Of a stretch of DNA of 64,000 nt, positions 25,546 through 39,215 are shown in pieces. The stretch is from contig NC_089220.1 in NCBI RefSeq assembly GCF_963924675.1, forward strand, positions 162,415,270-162,479,269, given 5' to 3'. Each line of letters begins with the position of its first letter. Position 1 is the first letter of the stretch. The notes below the pieces were generated by a model. It was given only the letters and a program-made list of their open reading frames with translations, did not search any database and was not told the origin of the DNA. The DNA is from Phocoena phocoena. Taxonomy: Eukaryota; Chordata; Mammalia; Artiodactyla; Phocoenidae. The position numbers were made by a program, and so were the translations under genes.

Positions 25546-26809
25546 TTTAAAGGTTTTTTAAAAAGAAAAAAATAGCAATTATATATTTATGCCTCTGAAA
25601 CGTTTGGTAAAAATGGTCTTCGAAGTGTTAGCACTTAGCAAGGAAAACTTCATTTCCTAGTAATACTGTATAAAGGAAGCATTATTATCACATAACATTT
25701 AAAACTGATCAAATTTCAATGAAGTTCTCTGCAAATATTCTAATTTTATTGAATGAAAATGCCCAGGATGGGACACAGTTTTCCAATGGAATATAGTTGT
25801 AAAAAAATGTTAAAATTCAGATGGTACAGGGCCTTCTACAATGAGTATTTGTTGAACAAAGCAAGAGAAAGATTAGATAAATGTTTCCAGTATTCATCTA
25901 TGTGTGTCCTTCTTCACTCAGCTCGCAGAGAATGTGAAAAATTCTCTACCATCAAAACTATTGAATACTTGCTGCTTCCATCTTTCCTTAATTAGCTCGG
26001 TCTCGATTCAAGTGAACTAGGCAAGCTAAATTAGCTTAGATAATATTCTCCAAATCTATAATAAAGCATCCAGATGTTTACATTTAGCATATTACATTTT
26101 CTGATGTCCAGATTAACATCCTAAGATTAAAAACAGCATCCTAAGATTAAAAACTCTCAACTTCATTTCAACCTCATATTAGGTTTTTTGGTTGTTTTGA
26201 CCATTCTCCCCACACACCCTCAATAAGATACACTCTTCCATAATATGAAGGGATGTAGAACTACAGCATTTGTCACCATAAGTTACCTGTAGTTTTCTTT
26301 CCATTTCGAAGACTGCCCTATAATGGCGACCCCTCCCCTACCCCACAGATCTTTAGTTTCTGCGTTATTACTTCTCTATCCTTCCTTTAATTACTTCAGG
26401 TTTCCCAGGGAAACATTTTCTAAATGGAGACATCCTTGATGCAATAAAGCATCTCCAGCAATTCTGAGTCGGCAGAGAAATGCATTTATTTTCATAGAGC
26501 CTGGTTTTTTTAACCATGTGAGTTTCCAGGGTGGAAGGTGTTTTCTATTTTTGTTCTATAATTTGAAACAAGAAGGAACACATTTTTCTCCCTGGTGAAG
26601 AAACATTTTACAGGGCTGGTAGGACATTGCTGCCTTTAAAACTATACAAGACATTGTACAGTATTTGAAGCAACAGTGAGTGAGAAAATGTAGCGTACTT
26701 GAAGATATGGTGCATATCTACAGAATTTTTTTCAGGAGTCTAATAAGGGGGCAAATACCAGTAGACACAGCTGGAAGGGGAATGTTAGGTAGGAAGCAGA
26801 TTATTTTGG

Positions 26810-27276
26810 TGTTCTGGGTTGAATAGTGTCCTCCTCCAAATCCATGGCCTTCCCAGGTCCTCAAAATGTGAGCTTATTTGGAAGTAAGGTCTTTGCAGAT
26901 GTAATTAAGATGCGAGTTAAAATGAGGTCATACTGGAGTAAGGTTGGCCCTTAATATAATATTACTGGTGTCATTCTAAGGAGAGGAGAAGGGACACAGC
27001 AACAGACACGCAGGAAGAACATCATGTGATGAAGGAGGCAGAGATTGAAGTGGTGCATCTCTGAGTAAAGGCATGACAAGGATGGCCAGGAAAACCAGAA
27101 GCTTAGAGAAAGGAATGGACTGGGTTCTCCCCTAGAGCCTTCAGAGATAGTGTGTCTCTGTCAGCACCTTGAATTTCAGACTTCTGGCCTGTGGAACTGT
27201 GAGAGAATAAATGTCTATCATTTTAAGCCATCCAGTTTTTGGTACTTTGTTATGGCATCCCTAGGAAACTAGTACA
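26810..27276 (+). mobile_element. MLT1-like MaLR LTR, sense
   Basis: 467 bp from tgttctgggttgaatagtgtc to aggaaactagtaca, with aatgtgagcttatttgg, tgcagatgtaattaag, ggaactgtgagagaataaat and ggtactttgttatggc. These match the sense strand of an MLT1 LTR, including an AATAAA signal near its end. The 5 bp flanks agree in only three positions. Confidence 0.82.
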
Positions 27277-27430
27277 ACTGGGAACACTGATGTCTATTTT
27301 ATAACCAAGAACTGGGTTCAAATTGTCATTAAAACACTTACTACCCACTTGACCCCATTTTTCTTATCCATGAAATGATTATCATCAAGATTTAGGAAAT
27401 GTGCCTTTCCTGGAAAGAGTTGCAGTAACT

Positions 27431-27748
27431 AATTTTTTAAAAAATTTTTATTGGAGCATAGTTGATTAACAGTGTTGTGTTAGCTTCAGGTGTACAGCAA
27501 AGTGAATTAGTTATACATATACATATATCCACTCTTTTTTTTTTAGATTCTCTTCCCACACAGACCATTATAGAGTATTGAGTAGAGCTCCCTGTGCTAT
27601 ACAGCAGGTTCTTATTAGTTATCTATTTTGTATATAGTAGTGTGTATATGTCAATCCCAATCTCCCAATTTATCCCTCCCCCCACTTATCCCCTGGTAAC
27701 CATAAGTTTGTTTTCTACATCCATGACTTTACTTCTGTTTTGTAAAGC
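27431..27748 (-). mobile_element. L1 3' UTR fragment, antisense
   Basis: aaaatttttattggagcata, cttcaggtgtacagcaaag, ccctgtgctatacagcagg and ggtaaccataagtttg match the antisense copy at 45004-45577. It is the 3' end of a cetartiodactyl-type L1, 5' truncated. Confidence 0.85.
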
Positions 27749-28299
27749 ATTAACTATTTCAGACAAAAAAAAAAACTAAGAATAATTCTGCAACATCTTG
27801 TCTTCTACTGATTAACATTCCTAATTGAAATGTACTGAGTCCGATGCTCCATTATTTAAATACACAGTAAATAACAAGGGACGCTGCTATGGATTTTAAA
27901 TCTAAGAGAACTCCAGTTTTAGGGATTAACTTTATGAACAAACTTTCCAACTAGATTTTTTTGTTAAATTGAAAGAAAATGATCTTCAGGAAGTGAATGC
28001 AAAGAAAAGAAATATTATCCTAGGGCATCCTTTTTTAAAATTGACTTGGTAAATATAAAATGAGAGTAACTAGCAAGGTGCCAAACAAATAATGAAATTC
28101 ATAAGGCGTTCAAGGGGAATAAGCAGCCACAAGTTCTCCTTGTTTATATTATCACTGCTAAACAACAGGGGCTCTCACGTCATTCTGGAATAGAGATTTT
28201 CATTCTTGTTTCACATCTCTGAATTTGAGCAGCAAGTATTACTCTGGAGCATTTCCAGGACAGGTATATTCTCTTGAATGCAAATTATTTAAAGATGGA

Positions 28300-28430
28300 G
28301 ACATTTGTCTGTTTTCATCATCTTCATCATTTATATCATCTTCAGTGATGTATTCTACATGCCTAGAAGAGTCCTGTTATATAGGAGCTACTCAATAAAC
28401 ATGTCCTATGAATAAAGAAATATGTCAAAT
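28300..28430 (+). repeat. L2 3' end, sense
   Basis: atgcctagaagagtcctg and gagctactcaataaacat resemble the L2 terminal segment (compare ...gcctggcacatagtagg, tgctcaataaat). Weak but positioned like an L2 tail. Confidence 0.45.
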
Positions 28431-28548
28431 GAGTAGATGAATAAGTAAAAGTCATCAACTGAATTTATCGACATATGGTACCTCCTTTCACTACCACCGA
28501 TGAACTCTGCCTCCAGTCTTATTTTCAAACCCTTGTTTGGGAGGTTAA

Positions 28549-28587
28549 GAGAGACAGAGACAGAGACAAAGAGAGACACAGAGAGAA
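28549..28587 (+). repeat. GAGACA/GA-rich simple repeat
   Basis: About 39 bp of imperfect gagaca units, including gagacagagacaaagagag. Confidence 0.8.
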
Positions 28588-28639
28588 TCCAATAGATTCT
28601 GTGTGGCTATATTGAGTGATAGATGACAACTATACTAAA

Positions 28640-28780
28640 AATTTGGAGACATGAGTCTAAATCATGACTGTATCACTAAATACTTGTATAATTTTAAGAA
28701 ACTAATTGAAACTCCTTAGACCATGTTTTGTCATCAGGGAAATGATATAGACAATCTCTTAAGTCCCTTTCAGGTCTCCC
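28640..28780 (+). repeat. MIR fragment, sense
   Basis: gtatcactaaatacttgt, attttaagaaactaattg, ctccttagaccatg and gtcatcagggaaatgat follow the MIR order from the splice-like centre to the 3' part. Confidence 0.6.
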
Positions 28781-30639
28781 GTTTTATGATCATATGGGAC
28801 TTGGTTTGTAAAGGAGGATTAGGAAGGCAGAAGGAAGGCATAGAGAATGACATAGAAAAGAAGAGAGTCCAGAGAGAATGAGGAGGGAGTTCAAAGGGAT
28901 CTAGGGTTATGGCAGAAATGTCATTGCAGGAAGACACAGAAGACTTCTTGCTACTTGCTGTATTTGTGAACTTGAGTAAGTCTGCCCTTCATTTAGTCAA
29001 AGTTGAGAATCTACTGCGTGCTGTCCTGGATTTAGATTGGAAGGACATATGTGCCTATAATATTATCGCCAGCTCTCCAGGAATTTACAAACTAAGGACA
29101 TATTGGGATAATGATGCATACGTGGAAGCCTAAAATATTATATAGTACATTTGAAACTCAGCTCTAAAACTATAGTTCTAAGATGATTTCATTTGACTTG
29201 AAGGCAGCATCAAGTATATGGAAGTAACTTATTGAGCCATCAATGAATATTCATAAGAAATATTCAGTGGTGTGTTGGTAGACTAGCTATCAAGGGGGAA
29301 AGAATCCCTGATGTGTAGCATTTCCCTATTTCCTTGGTTAAATACCCCCAGCATGGTTAATTTCAGGTTGCCAGTATGACCTCACTGAAGGTGTATTTGA
29401 GAAGAAAAGCACACAGTCAGCTTTGGTGAAGCAGTACAACAGGCTGCCATACACACACGTCAGAGGAAGGAGCCTCAGGGTTAATGATGCTCCTTTCCTC
29501 CCAGCTGGACAGAGGAGTGAAAACTATGGCTGTGGTCCAGGGCAAAGAATGAGCACATTTACTTCTCATAATGGATGAAGAGTTTGCTCATGAAAACTTA
29601 TCTCATAATAAGGATATTTGTACCATTTGTATGAGTTTATATTTTTTAAAAAAGCCTCAAAAACCTCTTGGTTACGAACCATAAAGAGATGTCATCAATT
29701 TTTTAGTGCCTTTATCCTTTTTTCAATATCCACTTTGAAACCAGAGATTCTGCCTTCTTTTTTCCCCCTCAGTTCCATTTTACAGCTCAAACTCTACTTC
29801 AAGACCTTCTTATTACTCATCGGAATCCCTGTTATGGCTGCATAACAGACTTATCTAATTTACACACACACACGTAACTACCGGCTTAATCTTCTAGTCC
29901 CTACTATAGTGTAAGTTCCAGAAAAGTAGACCTTGCATTTTTCTTATTCACCACGATAACAAAAAGAATTTTTTATTGCAAGCAACAGAAGCTGACTCGG
30001 GCTCACTTAAAGGCAGAAAATAAGCTTACTGAAAGAATATTGGATTGCTCCAAAAATTAAGTGTAAAACTAAGAATCTAAGACAGAAAAATAAGTGGGAA
30101 GTGAGTAAGACTGAGTAAGCCAGAGGTTGAAACTACCTAAGTCCACTGCCTATGAATACTTCCTTCAGCGCTGGGCTGTCTACTTTCCTGCCACCATTAT
30201 GAGTAATCTCTAATCGTCCCTTTGTCACCCCCTTAAAATTAAAGGAGCTGGTTGGAAGCATACTGTTGACCAAGCCCAAATCATATGTCTAAACTTCAGA
30301 GTCTTGTAAGTTACACTTTTATTTCTAATTTCCACATCAGCCACCTCTGGCTGACGACCATTCCTCTTCTTTTTGAAAAAATCATAATCGACCTTGAATA
30401 TTCTGCAACCATCTGGACCAATTTACAAAGCTGACCAGAAACAATAAATTTTCTATCTGTACTCCAATGGTGAGAGATGAAATAAAACTGAGACTAATCA
30501 AAATACATAAATTCATACAAGTTGTAAAGAAGAAAAATGCTTAGAGGCTGTCAATTGCCTACTGGATATGTTTCTTATCCTTTGTCGCAGCTCCTGTCTT
30601 ATCTCTCTGATTCTGGTTATGAAATGATCCCTTAAAATA

Positions 30640-30870
30640 AGACCTCTTGCCTTTCTCTAGTCATGTCCCATATTCTGTCCTCTCGTCTCATTGACTTTAA
30701 TCTTACTGCTCTCAGGCTGGAGATGCCCTGCCCTTTATCTCCTCTTGTGTAAATCCTTTTTCACTTTCAAGGGCAGAGCAAAAGCCACCTTCTTCATGAA
30801 TTTATCCTTAATATCCCCAGCAGGAAACCAAACTCTGTTCCAGATTGTTAAGGCCTTAAGTTTGCAGCTC
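30640..30870 (+). repeat. L2 remnant, sense
   Basis: ctcaggctggagatgccctg, then caagggcagagcaaaagccacc and ttcatgaatttatcc, resemble the L2 3' region (ctggaatgccct..., aaatgtcacctcctc...). Confidence 0.5.
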
Positions 30871-32727
30871 TCCTGTGATATATCTTACATGGTATTTTGT
30901 GATATGTGTAGCCTGTTTTCTGTCATTTTCAGTTCCTCTCCATTGAAAAATCTCCATTGTCATTATCTTGTCTTTTAAAGAAAATTTTAGTGAGTATGAG
31001 TATCTTTAACTTTAGGTTGATTGATAAAAATATAAATTTGAAATAAGTGTATGATATAGAGTAGATATCCATTTTATATCGGAAGAGATATAGCACTGTA
31101 GATAAATGATTTAGAACATGGTTTTAACGCATGGGTCATTTTTATAATTTTGATTCAGTTAGTGATTCATGGGCCTAATTTTTAAACAGATAGCGATGAA
31201 TGTACAAAAAACGGAATGAAAATGATTATCAGTCAATCCTGATTCACTTATCAGCTTATAGAATATTATTAGGTTTTAAATCTATTATTGCAGTCAGAGT
31301 CCGTGAAGTCCTCCCAGTTTGTCAAATGATGGGATAATTCCCCTTTATTCCTGGAAGGGACACTAGATTAGAAGGAAAAAACACAAGAACTGGAAAATGG
31401 CATTAAAAGCTAATACCAAGCAGGCTTATGGGAGTAAGATCTGGATTCCCTCTTAACTACATTTGGTGGAGCTTGTCTGTTATACTGTGAGGTGGTTCTT
31501 ATTGGGTTTCCTGCTGATCTTCAGGCTGGAAGGAATTTTATTGAATTAGGGGGAAGAAATCTAAATGACAACCATGGAAAAATCAGTCCCAGTAGGAACC
31601 ATACTCCATTAGCCTGGGTTTGACAGGTTCCCCATATTGAATGTGAAGATAAACCACAGTTCACTGTCCCAACACTGTCTTAAAGGTGAATGCTTTTATA
31701 TGAACAATGATGTTTACCACATAATCATATATATTTATGTATCCATGGTATATAAATATATATGTATATTTAAAATAAAATATGGTATGGTGAGTTAGGC
31801 ATTTGTCTACCATATAGTCATTTTTGAAAATTATCATAACCTTTGCTGACTCTTTTCTTTTTACTTGGAAATATTCAGCGGGCCAGTGTTTTACCAGACC
31901 AAGTGTGTCTGAGGGATTCTGGGAGTTTTTCAATAGCCAAGGTCAATCTGGGCCTGTTTTGTTCCCTTGGGCTATTAAAGTCTACTTCTATTATGGGTTT
32001 CCTGATTCCCTGGAACACATATGTTGTTATCTGGAAAACATTCAGACTTTATGAAAACAAGCTTGTTTGTTTGTTGCCTAAGAAATAAAATAAGAAAGTG
32101 ACACTGCTTCACTAAAAAAATCTGTTTTAAGAAAAGTTTTTTTTTTTTTCATTGAAAACAAGTGACTTCAACAGAATGACCAGTTTTTCTGAGAGCATCT
32201 TATTGGCATATGAGAACATTTCACCTAGAAAAGACCAGTTACTCTTTGTGGAAATAGTTGGAAATGGGAAAATAGAAAACCAAAAACAAGTTTCTTGGCT
32301 TAACAAAGAATAAATAAATAGGTTTATATGTATGAGTTATCATTTTCACTAATATAAACTTGGTCAAAATAGAAAGCATGCGTTTAGAGAAATAACCAGT
32401 TTTTGATAAAAAGGGGTCTAAAGGAATGACAGGCCCATGGTTGGTCTTCTCTGCCTGATGGAGCAGATGATTGGTCAATTAGGAGGTCAGTTCAAGTGCT
32501 GAAACATCCAGATCTTGCATTTTGCCCTTTCTGCTCTTTCTGATTTCAATGTAATTAAGGTAATGCTGGTTGGGTATGCCTCATGTAGGGTTTCATATGG
32601 GGCAAGATAACCCAACACACATTAAAGTGATCATTTTTTTATCTTCTCAATAAATCAATTTTTGTTTATTATTAAGCAATGAATGAACTACTATTTCTAG
32701 TAGTTCTTTTTGACTTCAAGTGTATTT

Positions 32728-32800
32728 TCCTTTTTTTTTCAATTTTTATTGGAGTATAGTTGATTTACAGTGTTGTGTTAGTTTCAGCTATACAGCTGTA
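32728..32800 (-). repeat. Short L1 3' end fragment, antisense
   Basis: tcaatttttattggagtata, gttgatttacagtgttgtg and tagtttcagctatacag match the extreme 3' end of the L1s at 27431 and 45004. Confidence 0.8.
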
Positions 32801-34440
32801 CACTTTAAATTCTTTTATTAGAAAGGCAGAAATTAGTCTTAAAATTACGTGGTTTTAAAAGTAAAACTAATTCAATCATGTAGAACACTCCAAACTTTAG
32901 GTAAAGCTACTTATTCATATTCCTCAGAAGTTAATATGAAGTTAAACATAGTTGTACGTATTTGTGTTTAGTGCCAATGCCCTGTTAACTGGAAGTTATG
33001 GGGTATCACAGCCACTTTCTCTAGTTTCTCTTTCATCGAGGCAGTCGAGACAATACAGCTGGGAGATCTCTGAGAGACCGCCACGTCTAACTCCTGAGTG
33101 GTCTTCTCTACTGCCCACCTCGATATCTCCATCTCAGTACCTGCCTCTCTCTCCGTTCACCTGCCTGAGACATGTAAAACAGGTGTCCCCGAAGTGTACT
33201 TGAAATTCGGCAATATTCCCTCACAGACGATTGCCTCAGACTCTTAGATTTCCTTCAATTGTGTATATTTGTGGTGTGTGATGAAGAGACAGCTTCCCAC
33301 TCTCCATCTCAAGCCTTCTACACTGAGACAAAGATGTAATCTTAGGCGCCAAAACACCCACTCATGATATCTGTTAAGTGAAAACCTTCCCACTCACAGG
33401 AATGACAACTGCATTCTCCTTCCTGCCCCATCCCAGGTGGCAAAGAGTACAATACAGTCATAATTGAAATAGTCGTGATTTCCTCTGCAATTTTAGGCTT
33501 TATTGGGAGAATATAGGTGAGGCTGAGTCAGGAGTTAGGTCACTGAATAACCACAGGGCAGTGGACCTTAATCTGGTAAGGACAGCGGACCACCCTGTGA
33601 GGCATTGGAGAACCAGTTTTGGACAGGATTCTTCCTTTAGGAAATGTATTTTGGAAGCAATGTGAAGCAGGAATTAAAAGGGGGAATTATTTAATAATAT
33701 TGGCCCTAAAGCAGAAGTTAAGAGTTTAACATTTGGGGAATTCTTTGACTATTAAATAAAGTTCAGTTAATACGGAATAGAGCTGTCAGTGAACAATAGC
33801 ATTAAATTAGGTCAAGTACATAACCTGGCCCAACATTGCATATAAAAGAGGCCATACCAGCACAGATATGTCAGACCAGGAAATATAGTGTAGGACCATC
33901 TGGAGATGATAAAAGAGGAATGTATCTCTTATCCTCTGGGGTCTCTCTGGGTTCCAGGCCTCATGACAAGAAAGAAATGACCAGCAACTGCTCTAACATT
34001 TCATATTTTTGTATATGTTTCCACATTCATGTATGTTTTAGATTATCTGAGGTTATATGAAGGCAGAAAATTCTTCCTTTATGCAATTTCAGACATTTGC
34101 AGTGGTATCACTATTCATAGTTAGGAAGGAATTCACTATCATTGTGGCAAATATTGATGCTGAGTAACAATGATAACTCTTTGGGGGCCTCTTAATATGT
34201 CCTGCTTCTTCAGCTCTTGATTTTCCCTAGCACGGAAAATATATTCTTGATTTTCTTTCGAGTCTGGAGCCTCTGTGTGTTGGGGGAGAGAGCGGGCTCC
34301 ATCACAGCTCCGTGTTGTAGGTAACCCAACATCCACTGCCCTGTGTCTCTCCTCCACCCTTTCCATCACTAGTGAAGAGCTTGGGCTAGAATGTAGATTC
34401 TGAGGGATATTGGTGCTGAGATTCATACACACACACATTT

Positions 34441-35240
34441 TATTTTTTAAAACAGTTTTCAGTTCACAGCAAAATTAGGTGTAAATTACAGAGTTTGGGT
34501 ACACCTGCCTCCCCCACAATCAACCATCCAGCACCATAATGTTATGTTTGTTACAGCTGACTAATCAACATTGACACATCCCTGTCACCCAAAGCCCATA
34601 GTTTACATTAGCATTCACTCTTGGTATTATAATTTCTGTGAGTTTTGACAAATGTATAATGGCATGTCTTAATCTGTTCAGAATGCTGTAACGAAATATC
34701 ATAGACTTGGATGCCTACAAACAACAAATATTTCTTTCTCATAGTTTTGGAGGCTAGAAAGTCCAAGACGAATATGCTGGCAGATTTGGTGTCTGGTGCA
34801 AAACTATTTCCTCAACAGTGCCTTCTTGCTGGGTCCTCACAAAGTGGAAAGGGCAAGGGCCAGTTTTAATAAGAGCACTAATTGCATTCCTGAGGGCTCC
34901 ACTCTCATGACCTAATCAGCTCCCAAAACCCCACCTCCAAATGTCATCACATTGGGAATTATGTCTCAACATACGAAATTTGGGGGGGATGTAAACATTC
35001 AGCCTGTGCCATGGCATGTATCCACCATTACAGAGCCATAAAGAAGAGTTTTACAGCTCTAAAAATACCCCTTGTTCCTCCCTTCCTTTCTACCATCTCT
35101 GGGTAACCAACGACCATTTTACAATATCCACTGTTTGCCTTTTCCAGAATATCATAAAGCTGGAGTCAGACAATACGTAGGCTTTTAAGATTGACTGTTT
35201 TCACTTAGTAATATGCATTTAAGGTGGTGCTAACGTTTTT
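34441..35240 (-). mobile_element. Old L1 3' UTR fragment, antisense, split by a MaLR LTR
   Basis: 34441-34669 and 35017-35240 are colinear with the 3' UTR part of the antisense L1 at 11250-11760: cagcaaaattaggtgtaaa, cataatgttatgtttg, catagtttacattagcattc, then tatccaccattacag and ttttcacttagtaatatgc. The LTR at 34675-35011 interrupts it. Confidence 0.78.
34675..35011 (-). mobile_element. MST-like MaLR LTR, antisense, inside an L1
   Basis: 337 bp starting tgtcttaatctgttcag and ending agcctgtgcca, with tttcttctcatagttttgg-type, tgccttcttgctgggtcctc and ctccactctcatgacctaatc segments matching the reverse strand of an MST LTR. Identical 5 bp duplications tggca lie at 34670-34674 and 35012-35016. 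It is a solo LTR with no internal sequence. Confidence 0.88.
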
Positions 35241-35729
35241 CAGGTTATAAAAGAGAACAATTAATATCGTTCATTTTTTATAGAATTATATGAGAAAGAC
35301 ATTAACTGTCTTAATTAGGTAACTCCATGGGTGATACCTAAGAATAAACACGTTAATATTAAAATTTTAGAGAAACCTTCTTAACTTCTCAAAGAGGGTA
35401 TGCAGTAGAAGGCATTCAGTTCAGAAGATATACATAGTACATCTTCCAAGAGTATTCATTTTATTTGAATTCCTGGAGGAAGTCTTTTAGAGTGAAAAAG
35501 CTTGAATGTCCTATGTCGTAGAATGTAGAATTTTCATCAGATAAAACAAGAGACTTAAAAGAAATGTTGAGCTTATGGAGAACTACTTCTGGCTAAGGGG
35601 GTCTACCTAGAGTCCCTTTAGGGGTGCAAGTTCAAGTTCCTCTTGCAACAAAAGTATTTCCACGGAAAATTTGAGAAGTGATTCGACAGTGTGGGGAGGG
35701 CGTTTAATTTAAAACAAGATGCATTTTGA

Positions 35730-35960
35730 TGGTGGGATAGTATCTTAGGTTCCCAGGGAAGTGAACTCCGAGGCCCTGATTCCTATACAAAAGGTTTATT
35801 GGAAATTCCCCCAGGAACAACCCCTGTGAAGTGAAGGAAGCAGGGCTGGGCAGAGGGAGGGTTGAACTCTGATACAAGTGCCATAGGGGGGTCTCACGCT
35901 GATGCCATAGGGAGCTCGGGAGCTGCACTGGTCCCAAACTGATGCATAGGGGCTGGACCA
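35730..35960. repeat. Possible unassigned interspersed repeat
   Basis: The stretch taggttcccagggaagtgaac, aaaggtttattggaaattcc, cagagggagggttgaactctg is denser in GC than its surroundings and feels like a dispersed mammalian repeat, but I cannot name the family or find ends. Confidence 0.25.
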
Positions 35961-37349
35961 TCTTATCCCCAATTTGCCAATGAAGGGAGCCGATCCTGGG
36001 AGGCTGTGTGACTTTAGAGGGAAAATCCTAGAGGTAGACTCAGCTGTGAGCTGTCATCTGGTAACCTCCCAGCAGCTGGGGGCATGAGGGCCTTGATAGA
36101 AAACTCTGGACAATTCAAGACAGAATCCACTACAGACAATAAAGCCCACCAGTTTTCTTGTAAAGAAGGACCTAGAACAAGTGAGTTTGAATATCTTTTG
36201 ATATAAATGATTCTAGAATTTAACAGAATTGCTGCCTCCAAATAAAAGAGAGAACTTTACTTTGCATATCTGATGTAAGCAAAAATATAAAGGAACACAC
36301 ACATGTGACTCATTTTGAATAAGGTGAGAAGCTTGTCTTGAAATAGAGAAAATTATTCCCTTTTGTTGTTATTCCCAACAAAAGGTCGGTACCTTAGCTT
36401 AGCTAAGTAATAGGTGTATTACTAAGGTTGGTTCTAGATTTTCATCACATGCAAAACGTTTATTCAGCCTTTTCAACCTACAGTTGAGGTTCAACCTTGA
36501 GGTGAGTGTATAAAGATGAAAGTTTAGTCCATAAAATATTTGAGAAAGAAACGAAAGTAAGGATGTCTGCCCTGTCTTCAATGTGAGATTAATAAAAAGA
36601 ATGAAGAGAAACTATTTATTTGACCATGGTTAAATAGTTAAATATCAAAAGATATATAATGTTATACATATAAATTTATAAAAATTGAAATCCAATTTAC
36701 TTTCTAAGTTTGAATTCAGAACGTTTCCATTGGAACACTGCAATTGTATGCACTGCTATGACTTAGGTAGTTAAATAAGAACATGACACAAACGTCTCAG
36801 AGTCATACATTTATCCCTCTCCCACTTAAATATGCTTATTTCCATGAACAAAGATTGTCTTATATACATGACTTTCATCACAGAGTTTGAATTTAAATAT
36901 ATTCTAGATATGTCACCACTACTGAGTGAGTGGTAAGGGAGAGTAACTTTTAAATTTCATTTCTAAAATGAATTCACACCACCATCCTTATGTATAAAAC
37001 AAATCATTCTTATATTATCCATAAATAATAGTAGTTTTAAAATGTAAAAAACACAAGATAAGGTGTTCCTGAACTGGTCCCCACTACTTTTGATTTTCTT
37101 TTCCCTTAAAATACTGATGAGCCCCTCAACATCTGTCCCAGAGACGATACGAAGTATAACAACTGTTCCACTAATAACATTCCAGCAAATTAGTGCAATC
37201 CTGTATGTTCACAGAGATCCCCTGACCTCTAGAAACAGCAGCAAGTCAACACTCTTTGCTCATGCTTTAAGTGTTGACTTAAACCATTGCTATGGAACAG
37301 TTTCACATGATAAAAGCTCATTAAATTTACATCATGTCTTTGGATGTTA

Positions 37350-37435
37350 AAAATTTATGAGCCTCAGTATCCTCATCTATAAAATGGGTTGGTTGGGTGT
37401 GAATTACATTATCTTGAAGATTCTCACTAGTGTAA
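37350..37435 (+). repeat. MIR fragment, sense
   Basis: gagcctcagtatcctcatct followed by ataaaatgggttgg is the conserved MIR 3' half (compare cctcagtttcctcatctg, taaaatgggg). Confidence 0.65.
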
Positions 37436-38033
37436 TATCTTAGCTTAAACTATGATTACATCTGCACTTTAGATATGGCTACACATATCTGCACTTTTTA
37501 GACCTTTGAAATGTGATCATGACTCGAGGGCAAAGAGCAGTGTGACAAAACCGTAGCACACCTCAGTTCTGTGACTCGGTCCTCCCCAAGTTCTCAGGAG
37601 CCAAATTCCCCTAGCTGAGGCCACTAAGAAACAGTTACTAAACTGTATACTGATATAATGACATAATGCCAATTTACTTAAATTTTAAAATTGTGATTGC
37701 AACTTTTCAAAGTGCCTAACTTACTGTATAAAGGTATCTTTACTCCTCAAGGAAAATCTGATGGTCAAATTTAAGAACATGAATCAAAATTTCTTCTTTT
37801 ATTTGAAAGTGTCATTTTTTCACTGTAATGATGCCCTTTATATAAATGTTTCTGAGGTTAAGATAAGGTGTATTCTCTAATCATGTTGACCTGTTTTGTT
37901 AGAGTTCATATTACTCCTAATAGAAAATTGATTTACTTAAATTAGCTAAATGTTTCATGTTTATGCGAGAATGAGAGTATCCTATAATGTTTCAACACTA
38001 GACAGAGAGATAACTCCCCTAATGTGAAAATGA

Positions 38034-38414
<381 letters not shown>

Positions 38415-38773
38415 TGATCGTATCAGAAGTAACATAGTTGTTTGTGGTATATTGCTAAACAATGCATATTGTCCTCGCTTAGCATTTCTGGAAACATTTT
38501 GTTTGTAGTCACACTAATCTCTGTTAAATGTGTGTGATTTCTTTTTTTATTTACAACTGGGTCATTCATGTAGGGGATGCTCTTATGTATCCATTATCTT
38601 TTTAGCAAATGTTTGTGGGAATGGGTTGAAGACATGTAATTATAATTTCTTCCCACCATAAATGTTCATGAAGATGGCTCGAGCAAATGGGCAAATATCC
38701 ATTTAGTGAATAGATGTAGCTAGGGGAAGGACCTGGACCTGGGTAGATGTTACATCATTAGAGTTAATGCAGA

Positions 38774-39053
38774 TGGGGGTCCGCCTGCCAGTGCGGGGGA
38801 CGCGGGTTCGGGCCCTGGTCCGGGAGGATCCCGCACGCCGCAGAGCGGCTTGGCCCACGCGCCGTGGCTGCTGAGCCTGTGCTCTGGAGCCCGCCAGCCA
38901 CGGCTGCGGAGCCTGCGTGCCACAGCTGCTGGGGCCGGTGCGCCTGGAGCCCGTGCTCCACGGCAGGGCGGTTCTCCGCGGTCGGGGGCGCCGTCGCGCA
39001 GCGGCGGAGACCCAGCGCAGCCAAAGATAAAAAAAAAAAAAAAAAAACCGGAA
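38774..39053 (+). mobile_element. CHR-type SINE, 5'-truncated, GC-rich, sense
   Basis: The element lacks the usual gggcttccctggtggc head and starts near gggggtccgcctgcc. Near-identical 14 bp duplications agagttaatgcaga (38760-38773) and agagttaatgtaga (39054-39067) show that the truncation occurred at insertion. The body includes extra repeated ggagcc units; the 3' part (ggcggttctccgcggtcg, cgtcgcgcagcggcgg) departs from the other copies, then gcagccaaagataaa and poly-A follow as in long-form copies. Confidence 0.88.
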
Positions 39054-39089
39054 AGAGTTAATGTAGAAGTAAATCTGTGGAACATTAGG

Positions 39090-39215
39090 GTTGACCTTAT
39101 CCTTATCACTTACTACCTGTACAATCTGGGCAACATTATTTGAGTCAGTCTTACCATCCATGTAATACCTAACTTACAGGGCTGTGCAGATTTGAGAGAA
39201 TGAGTATAAAATTCC
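39090..39215 (+). repeat. MIR fragment, sense
   Basis: cacttactacctgtacaatc, tgggcaacattatttgag, catgtaatacctaacttac and agggctgtgcagatttgag follow the central and 3' MIR order. Confidence 0.65.

Noticed and set aside
38703..39161. Open reading frames of 119-152 residues on the minus strand and others on the plus strand
   Set aside because: They are readings through the GC-rich SINE at 38774-39053, with Arg/Ala/Pro-rich composition and no domain.
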